A stretch of DNA of 64,000 bases, taken from Duganella alba (GTDB taxonomy: Bacteria > Pseudomonadota > Gammaproteobacteria > Burkholderiales > Burkholderiaceae_D). A model generated the notes under the pieces. That model was not told the origin of the DNA. It worked only from the letters and a program-made list of their open reading frames with translations, and did no database searches. The stretch spans positions 156,173 through 220,172 of the forward strand of contig NZ_WKJN01000009.1 in assembly GCF_009674495.1 (NCBI RefSeq), written 5' to 3'. Below, piece by piece: positions 1-9,448 of this stretch. Numbering within the stretch: the first letter of the stretch is position 1; every line of letters starts with the position of its first letter. The position numbers and the translations under genes are program-made.

Positions 1-57
1 GTTTTTGGCGTCGGCGCTGTCGGTGCCGTAGGCGGTGTCGCTGAGGGTGAAGGTCAT
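1..57 (-). CDS. Possible 5' end of an unidentified gene, cut by the window edge
   Basis: On the minus strand an ATG opens a frame that stays open to the window edge and reads MTFTLSDTAYGTDSADAKN. There are only 19 residues and no convincing ribosome binding site upstream, so neither the gene nor its start is secure. The Ser/Thr/Asp-rich opening would fit a secreted or calcium-binding repeat protein, but that is a guess. A cctac/gtagg inverted repeat lies about 80 bases upstream. Confidence 0.28.
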   Translation of the reverse strand, partial: MTFTLSDTAYGTDSADAKN

Positions 58-133
58 GATGTGTTGTTCAGTAGATAAGCGCAGGCGCGCCGAAGCCTCT
101 ATGGTAGCCGATCCGTCGAAATTACGAAGACTT

Positions 134-150
134 CCTACCCTCTTTGTAGG
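134..150. repeat. CCTAC-N7-GTAGG inverted repeat
   Basis: CCTAC and GTAGG half-sites separated by seven bases, in the gap between the left-edge minus-strand frame and the small plus-strand gene. The same half-sites recur upstream of the KGG stress-protein gene and between the Crp/Fnr and response-regulator genes. It could be a regulator binding site or a small hairpin; the sequence alone does not decide. Confidence 0.3.
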
Positions 151-224
151 CAGTATCCGATAGCGCGCCCGCGACGCACAGGATACTCTGGTGTGCAGCG
201 CGTCATAAACCAAGCGGGGTAAAT

Positions 225-410
225 ATGTCCACGAGAAAAAAGAACGCAGAGCCGCCGCGTCACAACAAAGCCAAGCCCGACGGGCCGCCGCCTCCCCCTT
301 GCACCATCGATATCGACGCCTTGCTGACCATCGGCGCGGAACGCGTGCATATCGTCTGTGAAGAAGACGACAATATTACCTTTATGGCTGAATTGATCGA
401 TACCGTCTAG
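225..410 (+). CDS. Small hypothetical protein, 61 aa
   Basis: Encodes a small protein with a basic, proline-rich first third (KKN...RHNKAKPDG then a run of five prolines) and a compact acidic second half ending in AELIDTV. A GCGGGGTA stretch just upstream of the ATG can act as a ribosome binding site. It has no recognised domain, signal peptide or membrane segment. It stands alone, about 75 bases ahead of the repair operon and on the same strand. Coding status rests on the start signal, the plausible composition and the absence of a better frame; no function can be assigned. Confidence 0.42.
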   Translation: MSTRKKNAEPPRHNKAKPDGPPPPPCTIDIDALLTIGAERVHIVCEEDDNITFMAELIDTV

Positions 411-485
411 CCTCGGTGCGTTGGCTGACAGACGGGGACGCATTGCCGCGCCAGAATCGGCCATCGTCTCCGTCGAAAGCTCTGT

Positions 486-1523
486 ATGTCCGCAGATATG
501 GTGGTAGTCCGCAAGGAGGGCCTGTATTGCGTGCCCGGCCAGTTTTACATCGACCCGTGGCGGCCGGTGGAACGGGCCGTCATCACGCATGCGCACGGCG
601 ACCATGCGCGCGGCGGCCATCAGCATTATCTGGCGGCGGCGCCCGGCGTGAATGTCATGAAATCGCGGCTGGGGCCGATCAATATCACCGGGCTGGCCTA
701 CGGCGAGCAGGTGGTGCACAACGGCGTGACCGTGTCGCTGCATCCGGCCGGCCATGTGCTCGGCTCGGCGCAGGTGCGCATGGAGTATCGCGGCGAAGTG
801 TGGGTGGCCTCGGGCGACTACAAGGTCGAGCCGGACCGCACCTGCGCGCCGTTCGAACCGGTGCGCTGCGATACCTTCATTACCGAATCGACTTTCGGAC
901 TGCCGATCTACCGCTGGCAGCCGGAGCAGGAAATCTTTGACGACGTCAACGCCTGGTGGCAATCGAATGCCGAACAGGGCCGCGCCACTGTGCTGCTGGG
1001 CTACAGCTTCGGCAAGGCGCAACGGCTGTTGAGCGGACTGGATTCCGGCATCGGTCCCATCATTTGCCATGGTGCGGTGCAAACCTTGAACCAGGTCTAC
1101 CGCGACGAAGGCGTGTGGCTGCCGCCGACCGTGATGGTGGGCGACGTGCCGAAGAGCGAGGTCGGCAAGTCGATTGTGCTGGCGCCGCCATCAGCCGGCG
1201 GTTCGCCGTGGATCAAGCGCTTCGGCGATTTCAGCGACGGCTTTGCCAGCGGCTGGATGCAGCTGCGTGGTGCGCGGCGCCGGCGCGGCGTCGATCGCGG
1301 CTTCGTGTTGTCCGACCATGCGGATTGGCCCGGCCTGCTGGAGGCGATTTCCGCCACCGGCGCGCAGCGCGTGATCGTCACGCACGGTTCGATACCGGTG
1401 CTGGTGCGCTGGCTGCAGCAGCAGGGCTTGCAGGCCAGCGGCTTCGATACCGAATACGGCGACGATGAGGCCGAGGACAGCGGTCCGCCGCTCCCGGCTG
1501 CCGAGGAGGCCGAGCATGCGTGA
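486..1523 (+). CDS. Ligase-associated DNA exonuclease (metallo-beta-lactamase fold)
   Basis: A 345-residue MBL/beta-CASP-type nuclease, first gene of a four-gene repair module. The metal-binding signature HAHGDH is at residues 35-40 (H35, H37, D39, H40), and SDHADW near the C-terminus supplies the late histidine typical of this nuclease group. Length and order match the family known as ligase-associated exonuclease. Its stop overlaps the ligase start by eight bases, so the two are translationally coupled. A second in-frame ATG four codons on is also possible; neither has a strong Shine-Dalgarno sequence. The expected role is trimming DNA ends for the partner ligase and helicase. No SOS box was seen upstream. 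Confidence 0.9.
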   Translation: MSADMVVVRKEGLYCVPGQFYIDPWRPVERAVITHAHGDHARGGHQHYLAAAPGVNVMKSRLGPINITGLAYGEQVVHNGVTVSLHPAGHVLGSAQVRMEYRGEVWVASGDYKVEPDRTCAPFEPVRCDTFITESTFGLPIYRWQPEQEIFDDVNAWWQSNAEQGRATVLLGYSFGKAQRLLSGLDSGIGPIICHGAVQTLNQVYRDEGVWLPPTVMVGDVPKSEVGKSIVLAPPSAGGSPWIKRFGDFSDGFASGWMQLRGARRRRGVDRGFVLSDHADWPGLLEAISATGAQRVIVTHGSIPVLVRWLQQQGLQASGFDTEYGDDEAEDSGPPLPAAEEAEHA

Positions 1524-3135
1524 CTTCGCCCGCCTGTATGCCGAACTGGACGAGACCACCGCCACCAGCCGCAAGCTGGCGGCCTTGCAATCCTATTTCA
1601 CGACCGCCGCGCCGCAGGATGCCGCGTGGGCGGTGTATTTCCTCGCCGGTGGCAAGCCGCGTCAGGCGGTGCCGACCAAGCTGCTGCGCCAGTACGCGAT
1701 CGAATACGCCGGGCTTGAAGAGTGGCTGTTCGACGAGTGCTACCATGCGGTAGGCGACCTGGCCGAAACCATCGCCCTGATCCTGCCGCCGCCCAAGCAT
1801 CCGAGCGAAATCGGCCTGGCCGACTGGGTCGAGCTGGGCATCGCACCATTGCGCGGCGCCACGCCGGAAGCGGTGCGGGCAGCACTGTTCACCTACTGGG
1901 ACCAGCTCGACACGCGCGAGCGTTTCCTGCTGACCAAGCTGATCGGCGGCGGCTTCCGCGTCGGCGTGTCCCGGCTGCTGGTCACGCGCGCCTTGAGCGC
2001 CATCGCCGGGCTGGACAGCAAACTGATCGCCCAACGCCTGATGGGATGGACCGACGGCAGCGTCAGCCCGACGGCGGCCGGCTTCAAGCAACTGACCGCC
2101 GCCCATGCACCGGAGGAACTGGCGCAGCGCGGCGGTCAGCCATATCCCTTTTTTCTGGCGCATCAGCTGGAGCGCGATCCGTCCACGCTGGGCGATCTGT
2201 CGGACTGGCAGGTCGAATGGAAATACGACGGCATGCGCGCGCAGCTGGTGCGGCGCGAGGGCAAGAACTGGCTGTGGTCGCGCGGCGAAGATCTGATCAC
2301 CGAACGCTTCCCCGAGCTGGCCGCGCTGCGCCTGCCGGACGGCGTGGTGCTGGACGGCGAAATCCTGATCTGGCACGGCGGTGCGACGCCGGCGCCGTTT
2401 GCCGACCTGCAAAAACGCATGGGCCGCAAGCAGGTGTCGGCGCGGCTGCTGGGCGAAATGCCGGCGGTGCTGCTGGCCTACGATCTGCTGGAACTCGATG
2501 GCCGCGATCTGCGCGATCTGCCGCAGTCCGAGCGCCGCATGTTGCTGGAACAGTTGATGGCCAGCCTGCAAGGCGCGCCGCAGCTACGGCTGGCGCCGAT
2601 GATCGTCGCGGACAGCTGGGAACAGCTGGCGCTGATCCGCGCCGAGTCGCGCGAGCGCGGTGTCGAAGGCATGATGCTGAAAGCGGTGGATGCACGCTAC
2701 GGCGTGGGTCGCACCAAGAGCGTCGGCACATGGTGGAAATGGAAGATCGATCCCTACAGCATCGATGCAGTGCTGATCTACGCGCAGGCCGGCCACGGGC
2801 GGCGCGCTTCGCTGTACACCGATTACACCTTTGCCGTGTGGGACAACGAGCACCGGCTGGTGCCGTTCGCCAAGGCGTATTCCGGCCTGACCGATGCGGA
2901 AATCGCGCAGGTGGACCAGGCGATCCGCAAGACCACCATCGAGAAATTCGGGCCGGTACGCAGCGTGACGCCAAGCATGGTGTTTGAGATCGGCTTTGAA
3001 GGCATCGCCAGTTCGCCGCGCCACAAATCGGGCATCGCCGTGCGCTTTCCGCGCATTCTGCGGCGACGCGAAGATAAATCGGTGGACGAGGCCGATACGC
3101 TGGAGTCGCTGAAGAACCTGCTCGCGGCGCCATGA
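1516..3135 (+). CDS. ATP-dependent DNA ligase of the ligase/helicase/exonuclease cluster
   Basis: A 539-residue ATP-dependent DNA ligase. Domains in order are an alpha-helical DNA-binding region (about 1-200), a nucleotidyltransferase domain with the motif I lysine in KYDG (K236), [13 protein letters not shown] after it, and a C-terminal OB fold with WWKWK and the terminal [12 protein letters not shown]. The start is the ATG overlapping the exonuclease stop; a longer upstream frame would begin with an arginine-rich stretch overlapping the exonuclease and is unlikely. It is distinct from the NAD-dependent replicative ligase and lacks LigD polymerase or phosphoesterase domains. Seals nicks, probably in repair, with its neighbours. 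Confidence 0.93.
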   Translation: MRDFARLYAELDETTATSRKLAALQSYFTTAAPQDAAWAVYFLAGGKPRQAVPTKLLRQYAIEYAGLEEWLFDECYHAVGDLAETIALILPPPKHPSEIGLADWVELGIAPLRGATPEAVRAALFTYWDQLDTRERFLLTKLIGGGFRVGVSRLLVTRALSAIAGLDSKLIAQRLMGWTDGSVSPTAAGFKQLTAAHAPEELAQRGGQPYPFFLAHQLERDPSTLGDLSDWQVEWKYDGMRAQLVRREGKNWLWSRGEDLITERFPELAALRLPDGVVLDGEILIWHGGATPAPFADLQKRMGRKQVSARLLGEMPAVLLAYDLLELDGRDLRDLPQSERRMLLEQLMASLQGAPQLRLAPMIVADSWEQLALIRAESRERGVEGMMLKAVDARYGVGRTKSVGTWWKWKIDPYSIDAVLIYAQAGHGRRASLYTDYTFAVWDNEHRLVPFAKAYSGLTDAEIAQVDQAIRKTTIEKFGPVRSVTPSMVFEIGFEGIASSPRHKSGIAVRFPRILRRREDKSVDEADTLESLKNLLAAP

Positions 3136-5600
3136 ACGCGAACGCCTGGTTCGCCGCGCGCGGCTGGACGGTGTTCCCGTTCCAGCGCGAAGTGTGGACG
3201 GCGGCGGCAGCCGGCCGCTCCGGCCTGCTGCACGCCACCACCGGCGCGGGCAAGACCTACGCCGTCTGGTTCGCCGCCTTGCAGCGCGCCGGCTATGGCG
3301 AAGCCGCGCCGCCGGTCCGCAGCGGCGCCAAGCCGCGCCGTGCTGGCGCCCGCGCGTCCGCCGGTCTGCGCGTGCTGTGGATCACGCCGATGCGCGCGCT
3401 GGCCGCCGATACGCTGCGCGCCTTGCAGGACGCCGCGCCGGACTGGCAAGTCGAAGCCCGCACCGGCGACACCAGCTCTGCCCAACGCGCGCGCCAGAAC
3501 AAGCAACTGCCGGACGCCCTGATCACCACGCCGGAAAGCCTGACCCTGCTGCTCAGTCATCCCGACGCCGTTGACCGCTTCAAGCAGCTGCAGATGATCG
3601 TCATCGACGAATGGCACGAACTGATGGGCAACAAGCGTGGCGTGCAGACGCAGCTGGCGCTGGCGCGCTTGCGGCAGTGGAATCCGTCGCTGCTGGTGTG
3701 GGGGCTGTCCGCCACGCTGGGCAACCTGGAACGCGCGCGCGAGGTGCTGATGCCGGACGGCGTCATCGTGCAGGGCCACGTGGCCAAGGAAATCCTGGTC
3801 GATACGCTGATTCCCGAGCATCCGTCGCGCTTTCCGTGGGGCGGCCACCTCGGTGTGCAGATGCTGCAACCGGTGATCGGCGAAATCGCGCGGCACGCCA
3901 CCACGCTGGTGTTCACCAACACGCGCTCGCAGGCCGAGTTGTGGTATCAGCACATGCTGGACGCGCGCCCGGACTGGGCCGGCCTGATCGCGCTGCATCA
4001 CGGCTCGCTGGACAAGGAGGTGCGCGAATGGGTGGAGCAGGGCCTGAAGCAGGGCGCGCTGAAGGCCGTGGTGTGCACCTCCAGCCTGGACCTGGGTGTG
4101 GATTTCCTGCCGGTCGAGCGCGTGCTGCAAATCGGCAGCGCCAAGGGCATCGCCCGGCTGCTGCAGCGCGCCGGCCGCAGCGGCCATGCGCCGGGACGCG
4201 TTTCGCGCCTGACGCTGGTGCCGACGCAAAGCATGGAATTGCTGGAAGCGGCCGGCGCCATCCAGGCCGTGGCCGAACGCGACATCGAAGCGCGCCCGGT
4301 GCCGGACAAGCCGCTGGACGTGCTGGTGCAGCACCTGGTGACGATCGCGCTGGGCGGCGGCTTCCGCTCCGAAGCGCTGCTGGCCGAGGTGCGTACCGCC
4401 TGGTCCTACCGCGATCTGCGCGACGATGAATGGCAATGGGCGTTGGACTTCGTCGCGCGCGGCGGCCAGACCTTGATCGCCTATCCCGAATACCGGCGCG
4501 TGCTGCCGGACGAAGAGGGCGTCTATCGCGTGCCGGATGCGGCGCTCGGCCGGCGCCACCGCATGAGTATCGGCACCATCGTCTCGGATTCGTCGTTGCA
4601 GGTGAAATACGTCAGCGGCGGGCGGCTGGGCAGCGTGGAGGAATCGTTCATCGCGCGGCTGCGCAAGGGCGATCACTTCCTGTTCGCCGGCCGCATCCTG
4701 GAATTCGTGCGGTTGCACGAGATGACCGCCTACGTGCGCCGCGCCACCGGCGCCAAGGGAGCCGTGCCGCGCTGGCAGGGCGGCCGCATGCCGATGTCGT
4801 CGGAACTGGCGCACGCGGCGCTGGAGCAGTTGCGGCGCGCCACGCTGGACCGCTACGACTGGCCGGAGATGCAGGCGCTCAAGCCTTTGCTGGAAATCCA
4901 GCAACGCTGGTCGTCGCTGCCGACCGGCGACACCACCGTCATCGAAACCATGCACAGCCGCGAAGGGCGGCATCTGTTCATGTTTCCGTTTGCCGGCCGC
5001 TCGGTGCACGTGGGGCTGGCGTCGCTGCTGGCCTACCGTGTCGGCCGCGTGACGCCGGTGACGTTTTCGATCGCCATCAACGATTACGGTTTTGAATTGC
5101 TGTCGGCGCAGGAACTGGACTGGGCGCCGTTGCTGGATGCCAAGCAGGGCGCCGACGTCGCGCTGTTCAGCACCGATCATCTGCTGGAAGACGTGTTGGC
5201 CAGCCTGAACGCCACCGAGATGTCGCAGCGCCGCTTCCGCGAAATCGCGCGCATTGCAGGGCTGGTGTTCCAGGGCTATCCTGGACAAGGGAAGAGCGCG
5301 CGTCAATTACAGGCGTCGTCGTCCTTGTTCTTTGCCGTGTTCAGCCAGCATGACGCGGGTAATCTGTTGTTGACGCAGGCGCAGCGCGAGGTGCTGGAAC
5401 AGGAGCTGGAACTTGGTCGCCTGCGCGCGACGCTGCTGGCATTGCAGGCGCGCAGCGTGCAGTTCCACGCCATCAAGCGCGCCACGCCGTTCGGCTTCGC
5501 GCTGATGGTGGAACGCTTCCGCGAAAAACTTTCGACGGAAAAATTGTCGGACCGCGTAGCCCGCCTGGTGCGCGAACTGGAAAAGGCGGCCGGACCATGA
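3132..5600 (+). CDS. Ligase-associated DEXH-box (Lhr-core-like) helicase
   Basis: An 822-residue superfamily 2 helicase. The Walker A loop is TTGAGKT (about 36-42), motif II is DEWH (159-162), SATLGN is motif III, and [12 protein letters not shown] is the arginine-finger motif VI. The remaining 400 residues match the winged-helix and Lhr-type C-terminal region. It starts with an ATGA overlap with the ligase stop, which implies coupled translation. Characterised Lhr-type proteins are 3'-5' translocases acting on single-stranded DNA tails and RNA:DNA hybrids; this member is tied to the ligase and exonuclease by gene order. Length is typical of the ligase-associated subfamily. Confidence 0.92.
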   Translation: MNANAWFAARGWTVFPFQREVWTAAAAGRSGLLHATTGAGKTYAVWFAALQRAGYGEAAPPVRSGAKPRRAGARASAGLRVLWITPMRALAADTLRALQDAAPDWQVEARTGDTSSAQRARQNKQLPDALITTPESLTLLLSHPDAVDRFKQLQMIVIDEWHELMGNKRGVQTQLALARLRQWNPSLLVWGLSATLGNLERAREVLMPDGVIVQGHVAKEILVDTLIPEHPSRFPWGGHLGVQMLQPVIGEIARHATTLVFTNTRSQAELWYQHMLDARPDWAGLIALHHGSLDKEVREWVEQGLKQGALKAVVCTSSLDLGVDFLPVERVLQIGSAKGIARLLQRAGRSGHAPGRVSRLTLVPTQSMELLEAAGAIQAVAERDIEARPVPDKPLDVLVQHLVTIALGGGFRSEALLAEVRTAWSYRDLRDDEWQWALDFVARGGQTLIAYPEYRRVLPDEEGVYRVPDAALGRRHRMSIGTIVSDSSLQVKYVSGGRLGSVEESFIARLRKGDHFLFAGRILEFVRLHEMTAYVRRATGAKGAVPRWQGGRMPMSSELAHAALEQLRRATLDRYDWPEMQALKPLLEIQQRWSSLPTGDTTVIETMHSREGRHLFMFPFAGRSVHVGLASLLAYRVGRVTPVTFSIAINDYGFELLSAQELDWAPLLDAKQGADVALFSTDHLLEDVLASLNATEMSQRRFREIARIAGLVFQGYPGQGKSARQLQASSSLFFAVFSQHDAGNLLLTQAQREVLEQELELGRLRATLLALQARSVQFHAIKRATPFGFALMVERFREKLSTEKLSDRVARLVRELEKAAGP

Positions 5601-6250
5601 TGACCACATTGGCAAACGAACAGCTGCTGCTGTTGCCGCAAAAAGCGGTGTACTGGCCGCGCGAGGGCATGCTGATCATCGCCGATATTCACTTCGGCAA
5701 GGCGGCTTCGTTCCGCGCGCTGGGCGTGCCCGTGCCTGCTGGCACCACCAGCGCCAATCTGGGCGCGCTTGACGTGCTGCTGGCGCAATACGAGGTGCGC
5801 CACATCATGTTCCTCGGCGACTTCCTGCACGCCAAGGCGGCGCACGCGCATTCCACGCTGATGGCGATGCTGGCCTGGCGCGCGCGCCATCCCGATCTGC
5901 GGCTGACGCTGGTGCGCGGCAACCATGATCTGCATGCCGGCGATCCGCCGGCGCAGCTGGACATCGAGATGGTCGACGAGCCGCATGTGATCGGGCCGTT
6001 CGCGTTTTGCCATCACCCGGACGTGCTGGTGCCGTCGTATGTGCTGGCGGGCCATGTGCATCCAGTGTACCGCTTGCGTTCGGGCTGGGAGTCGCTGCTG
6101 CTGCCATGTTTTCTGATCGGCGCCGAGCGCATGGTGCTGCCGTCGTTCGGCGCGTTCACCGGCGGCCATCCGGTGGCGCCGCAGCCAGGCGAGCGCCTGT
6201 GCGTGAGCAGCGGTGACGCGGTGCTTGAAATTCCTTTGCCGACAGCGTGA
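5597..6250 (+). CDS. pdeM: Ligase-associated DNA damage response metallophosphoesterase
   Basis: A 217-residue calcineurin-type phosphoesterase with all core metal motifs: ADIHFGKA (D30, H32), GDFLHAK, RGNHD and GHVHP. It is the last gene of the repair operon, joined to the helicase by an ATGA overlap. Two consecutive ATG codons are present, so the true start may be one codon later. Family members next to ligase-helicase-exonuclease genes are known as ligase-associated metallophosphoesterases. Whether the substrate is a damaged DNA end or a nucleotide cannot be told from sequence. The pdeM symbol follows current naming of that family. Confidence 0.87.
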   Translation: MMTTLANEQLLLLPQKAVYWPREGMLIIADIHFGKAASFRALGVPVPAGTTSANLGALDVLLAQYEVRHIMFLGDFLHAKAAHAHSTLMAMLAWRARHPDLRLTLVRGNHDLHAGDPPAQLDIEMVDEPHVIGPFAFCHHPDVLVPSYVLAGHVHPVYRLRSGWESLLLPCFLIGAERMVLPSFGAFTGGHPVAPQPGERLCVSSGDAVLEIPLPTA

Positions 6251-6260
6251 CCGGAATGCT

Positions 6261-6288
6261 CCTACGTAGGCCGCTGGAGACGTCCTAC
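6261..6288. repeat. CCTACGTAGG palindrome followed by a TCCTACA half-site
   Basis: A perfect 10-bp palindrome CCTACGTAGG, with another TCCTACA about a dozen bases downstream, in the gap between the phosphoesterase and the KGG stress protein. The same half-sites recur at about 134-150 and 15071-15086. It may be an operator for the stress gene; no regulator can be assigned. Confidence 0.3.
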
Positions 6289-6363
6289 AGCACATGGCTG
6301 GGACGTGGACTACGATGAATGCTCCTGTGATGGACGCAGGAGCTTTACTATCAGGAGATGATC

Positions 6364-6738
6364 ATGGCAACCAGTGACAAAGACACCAAACAGAGCGAGA
6401 AAACCGGCAGCCGCCAAAGCGGCGACACCAGCAAACGCGGCTTCGCGTCGATGGACCCGGAGCAGCAGCGCGAGATCGCGGCGGAAGGCGGCCGCGCCGC
6501 CCATGAAAAAGGCACGGCACACGAGTTCACCTCGGAAGAGGCACGCCGCGCCGGCAGCATGAGTCATAAAAACGATCCGGGCCGCAGCAGTCAGAGCGCG
6601 ACCACGGGCAGCGGTTCGCGCAGCAGCACCAGCGCCGGCAACAAGGGCAGCGCCAGCCAGAATGCGGACGAGGACGATACCGATCAGGACCAGGATAACA
6701 GCTCGGGCGGACGCGGCTCCAGCCGTTCCAAATCCTGA
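6364..6738 (+). CDS. KGG-motif stress-induced protein (GsiB / Con-10 type)
   Basis: A 124-residue, very hydrophilic protein. Its central part carries repeats of the KGG family: RGFASMDPEQQREIAAEGGRA, then AHEKGTAHEFTSEEARRAG. The tail is a Ser/Gly-rich and acidic low-complexity region ending in RSSRSKS. The start is set by AGGAG six bases before the second ATG; the earlier ATG abuts that AGGAG and cannot use it. Proteins of this type are small disordered or hydrophilic general-stress proteins, linked in other bacteria to desiccation and nutrient stress. The pyridoxamine-oxidase-fold stress protein lies convergent with it. Confidence 0.8.
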   Translation: MATSDKDTKQSEKTGSRQSGDTSKRGFASMDPEQQREIAAEGGRAAHEKGTAHEFTSEEARRAGSMSHKNDPGRSSQSATTGSGSRSSTSAGNKGSASQNADEDDTDQDQDNSSGGRGSSRSKS

Positions 6739-6751
6739 TGCCCAGGTGAGG

Positions 6752-7249
6752 TTATAGGCAAATCGTCGTGTGCTTGCCCATATCCACCGGCGCCCGGCCA
6801 GTCATGGCAGTTTTGGCCAGTTGAACCAACTGTTTCATTTTGCTGGCGCTGGCATCCCAGTATTCCGCCGTCTGTATCCGGACCCGTATCATGGCCAGAT
6901 GCGGGTCATCCAGTCCGCCGGGGAACCAGGCCCGCACCAGCGGACTCCACAGTTCCCGCGCCTTGGCCCGGTCCTTTAGCAGATACGCCTGCCCGGTCAC
7001 CGACAAGTACAGCTGCTCGTCGGGATTGGAAAAGCTGACGTTCACCTCCGGGTGCGACGCCAGGTCGTGCGTAAAGGCCGCCTCGTCCGAGGTGAAGAAC
7101 CACATATTCCCCTCGTTATCGATCTGCTGCGTGGTCAGCGGGCGGCTGCTCAGCACGTTATCGTTGTCCACCGTGGTGAACATGCCAAAGCGGACATGCT
7201 TGATCTTGGCGGCGATGGTGTTGATCTGATCCTGCGTATAGAGCGGCAT
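6752..7249 (-). CDS. Pyridoxamine 5'-phosphate oxidase-fold protein (general stress protein 26 type)
   Basis: A 165-residue single-domain protein with the split-barrel FMN-binding fold: VRFGMFTTVDNDN, SSRPLTTQQID, WFFTSDEAAF and the conserved YWDAS near the end. A GGAGG seven bases before the ATG confirms the start. Relatives are called general stress protein 26 or pyridoxamine-phosphate-oxidase-like; they bind flavins but usually do not make pyridoxal phosphate. The gene converges on the KGG stress gene with a 13-base gap and is divergent from the Fur-controlled operon. The exact ligand and reaction are unknown. Confidence 0.85.
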   Translation of the reverse strand: MPLYTQDQINTIAAKIKHVRFGMFTTVDNDNVLSSRPLTTQQIDNEGNMWFFTSDEAAFTHDLASHPEVNVSFSNPDEQLYLSVTGQAYLLKDRAKARELWSPLVRAWFPGGLDDPHLAMIRVRIQTAEYWDASASKMKQLVQLAKTAMTGRAPVDMGKHTTICL

Positions 7250-7360
7250 AACGCGCCTCCATGGTAAAAATGATCGTATTTCCAGTACCTTAGCGCTCCC
7301 GCCCGGCGCCCACTGTGCGCGACTTCACCCCGGCTTTACATAATAGATACACAACTTGGC

Positions 7361-7391
7361 TTGACCCATCAAATGATAATCATTATCATTT
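7361..7391 (+). promoter_or_regulatory. Sigma-70-type promoter overlapped by a Fur box
   Basis: A -35 TTGACC is followed 17 bases later by a -10 TATCAT. Over the spacer and -10 lies a perfect 10-1-10 palindrome at 7371-7391, whose core TGATAATCATTATCA is the classic Fur 7-1-7 site. Occupation by Fur-Fe would block RNA polymerase, so the downstream operon should be iron-repressed. The predicted transcription start lies a few bases after the ATG at 7392, which rules that codon out as the start of the first gene. Confidence 0.88.
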
Positions 7392-7415
7392 ATGTTTTTC
7401 AGCCAAGGAAGTCCC

Positions 7416-8063
7416 GTGAGCGTACAAAGCGCCAGCTCCGCCCGCAATGCCAGCCGCGCCGTCTGGCTGAAGCAATTGCACCAGTGGCATTGGATCAGCT
7501 CGGCCATGTGTTTGCTCTGCATGTTCCTGTTTTCGGTCACCGGCATCACGCTCAACCATGCGTCGCAGATCGAGGCCAAGCCGACCATCACGCGCAAGCA
7601 GGCGCAGTTGCCCGCGCCGCTGACCGCGCAACTGCGCAGCTATGCCGAGCAGCATGACGGCGCCAAGGAGCCGCTGCCGGCCCCGGTCGAGCAATGGCTG
7701 AAGGACACCTTCAAGGTGCAGCCGGGCGGCCGCAACGCCGAATGGGCCAGCGACGAGGTCTACCTGCCAATGCCGAAGGCCGGCGGCGACGCCTGGGTGC
7801 GCATCGGCCTGGAAGACGGCGGCGCCGAATTCGAGAACACCGACCGCGGCTGGATCTCCTGGCTGAACGACGTCCACAAGGGCCGCAACACCGGCCCGGC
7901 GTGGAACTGGTTCATCGACATCTTCGCCGTGCTGTGCCTGGTGTTCTGCATCACCGGTTTATTGATTTTGAAGTTCCACGCGGCCAACCGCCCGTTCACC
8001 TGGCCGATGGTGGGCCTGGGTGTGCTGATTCCCGTAGTAATTGCACTGCTGTTTATCCATTAA
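7416..8063 (+). CDS. PepSY-associated TM helix domain protein
   Basis: A 215-residue inner-membrane protein. It has one N-terminal membrane segment (WISSAMCLLCMFLFSVTGI), a roughly 110-residue periplasmic portion, and two C-terminal segments (FAVLCLVFCITGLLI and VGLGVLIPVVIALLF), the layout of PepSY-TM proteins. The GTG start is preferred: AAGGAAG lies four bases upstream, and the ATG 24 bases earlier is upstream of the predicted transcription start. It is the first gene of the Fur-controlled operon. PepSY-TM proteins next to iron genes are thought to move electrons or reduce ferric siderophores. No haem-binding site could be assigned with confidence. Confidence 0.85.
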   Translation: MSVQSASSARNASRAVWLKQLHQWHWISSAMCLLCMFLFSVTGITLNHASQIEAKPTITRKQAQLPAPLTAQLRSYAEQHDGAKEPLPAPVEQWLKDTFKVQPGGRNAEWASDEVYLPMPKAGGDAWVRIGLEDGGAEFENTDRGWISWLNDVHKGRNTGPAWNWFIDIFAVLCLVFCITGLLILKFHAANRPFTWPMVGLGVLIPVVIALLFIH

Positions 8064-8080
8064 TCCACGACAGGACCTCC

Positions 8081-8590
8081 ATGAAATTACGCTACTCCAT
8101 CGCGCTTAGTCTGCCCCTCGCCAGTGCTTCGGCCATGGCCGCCGATCTGGCGCTCAAACTCGACGTGCCGCAATTGAACGTGGCTGAATACCATCGTCCT
8201 TACATCGCCGCCTGGGTGGAAAACGCCGACCAGCAAGTGGTGGCCAACCTGGCCGTGCTGTACGACACCAAGAAGAAGGACAACGCCGGCACCAAGTGGC
8301 TCAAGGACATGCGCACCTGGTGGCGCAAGAGCGGCCGCGAACTGACGATGCCGATGGACGGCGTGTCGGGCGCCACCAAGGCGCCGGGCGAATCCACGCT
8401 GACCGTGGCCAAAGGCGCGCTGGACAAGCTGCCGGCCGGCCAGTACACCGTGATGGTGGAAGCGGCGCGTGAAGCCGGCGGCCGCGAGGTCGTCAAGGTG
8501 CCGCTGCAATGGCCGCCGAAGTCGGCACAGAACCTGACCGGTCAGGGCAAGGAAGAGCTGGGCGCCGTAGTCGTACAAGTCAAACCATAA
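8081..8590 (+). CDS. DUF2271 exported protein with a putative flavinylation motif
   Basis: A 169-residue protein with a clear Sec signal peptide (MKLRYSIALSLPLASASAMA, cleavage near residue 20-21). The mature part is a DUF2271 beta-sandwich-like domain with YIAAWVENADQQVVANLAVLYD and a W-rich patch KWLKDMRTWW. Residues 93-99 read DGVSGAT, which fits the D-x-x-S/T-G-A-T acceptor motif used by ApbE to attach FMN to threonine (here T99). Since apbE lies two genes downstream in the same operon, this protein is a good candidate for a covalent periplasmic flavoprotein. That role is inference. Start fixed by GGACCTCC spacing and the signal peptide. Confidence 0.82.
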   Translation: MKLRYSIALSLPLASASAMAADLALKLDVPQLNVAEYHRPYIAAWVENADQQVVANLAVLYDTKKKDNAGTKWLKDMRTWWRKSGRELTMPMDGVSGATKAPGESTLTVAKGALDKLPAGQYTVMVEAAREAGGREVVKVPLQWPPKSAQNLTGQGKEELGAVVVQVKP

Positions 8591-8604
8591 GAACGGACGG
8601 GGAT

Positions 8605-9441
8605 ATGTCGAAATTAAATAAATCGTTGATGGCGCTGGCGTTGGCCGGTTTGTCGCTGGTGTCGCTGAACGCGCAGGCGCACAAGCCGTACATCCTGGCC
8701 TCGACCACCGAAGTGGAACCGGCCCGTGACGGCTCGGCCTGGGTGACGTTCGACGCCGCCGTGGCCGAAAACCTGTTCACCATCGACTTCACGCTGAAGC
8801 TCGACGGCCTGCTCATCACCGCGCCGGATGGCAGCAAGCTGGAGCCGCAGAACGTCAACAACGGCAAGCTGCGCAGCACCTTCGACCTGAACCTGACCAA
8901 GCCGGGCACCTACAAGGTCGCGCTGGTCAACGCCGCCGTGATGGGCAGCTACAAGGACAAGGAAGGCAATATGAAGCGCTTCCGCGCCACCGAGGAAACG
9001 CTGAAGAAGGAAGTGCCGGCCGACGCCACCGACGTCAAAGTGTCGCGTCAGGAAACCCGCGTGGAGACTTTCGTTTCCACCGGCAAGACCGACATGAACG
9101 TGTTCAAGCCGACCGGCGCGGGCCTGGAAATGGTGCCGGTCACCAATCCAACCGAGCTGCATGCGGGCGACAAGGTCACCTGGCGCTTCCTGGTGGATGG
9201 CAAGCCGGCCGCCAACCAGGGCGTGAGCCTGTTCCAGGGCGGCGTGAAGTTCCGCGGCACGCTGGGCGAGATCCGCCAGACCACCAACGACAAGGGCGAA
9301 CTGACGCTGACGCTGCCGGCCGCCGGTCAGTACATGGTCAGCACCAGCTGGCCTGAAATCAAGCGCGTCGAAGGCCAGCCGCCGCAGATGCCGCCACGTC
9401 GCCTGAGCTATTCGGCGGTGGTCGAAATCCTGCCGGAATAA
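8605..9441 (+). CDS. DUF4198 domain periplasmic protein
   Basis: A 278-residue exported protein. The signal peptide ends at NAQA, giving a mature N-terminus starting HKPYIL, which is typical of DUF4198 proteins. Two beta-rich domains follow: about 24-130, and 150-278 with GDKVTWRFLVDGKPAANQGVSLFQG, which resembles an Ig-like carboxypeptidase-regulatory fold. DUF4198 proteins recur in metal and nickel/iron transport loci and are thought to be periplasmic metal or ligand-binding accessories. A longer upstream frame exists but would remove the signal peptide from the N-terminus. Co-transcribed with DUF2271 and apbE. Confidence 0.82.
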   Translation: MSKLNKSLMALALAGLSLVSLNAQAHKPYILASTTEVEPARDGSAWVTFDAAVAENLFTIDFTLKLDGLLITAPDGSKLEPQNVNNGKLRSTFDLNLTKPGTYKVALVNAAVMGSYKDKEGNMKRFRATEETLKKEVPADATDVKVSRQETRVETFVSTGKTDMNVFKPTGAGLEMVPVTNPTELHAGDKVTWRFLVDGKPAANQGVSLFQGGVKFRGTLGEIRQTTNDKGELTLTLPAAGQYMVSTSWPEIKRVEGQPPQMPPRRLSYSAVVEILPE

Positions 9442-9448
9442 GGCTGGC

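Noticed and set aside
2823..5306. Long open frame on the minus strand across the ligase and helicase genes
   Set aside because: Arg/His/Gln-rich translation without motifs, directly opposite two well-supported genes; an antisense shadow of GC-rich codons.
7392..7415. ATG start of the PepSY protein at 7392
   Set aside because: It precedes the predicted transcription start and lacks an SD sequence; the GTG at 7416 has AAGGAAG.
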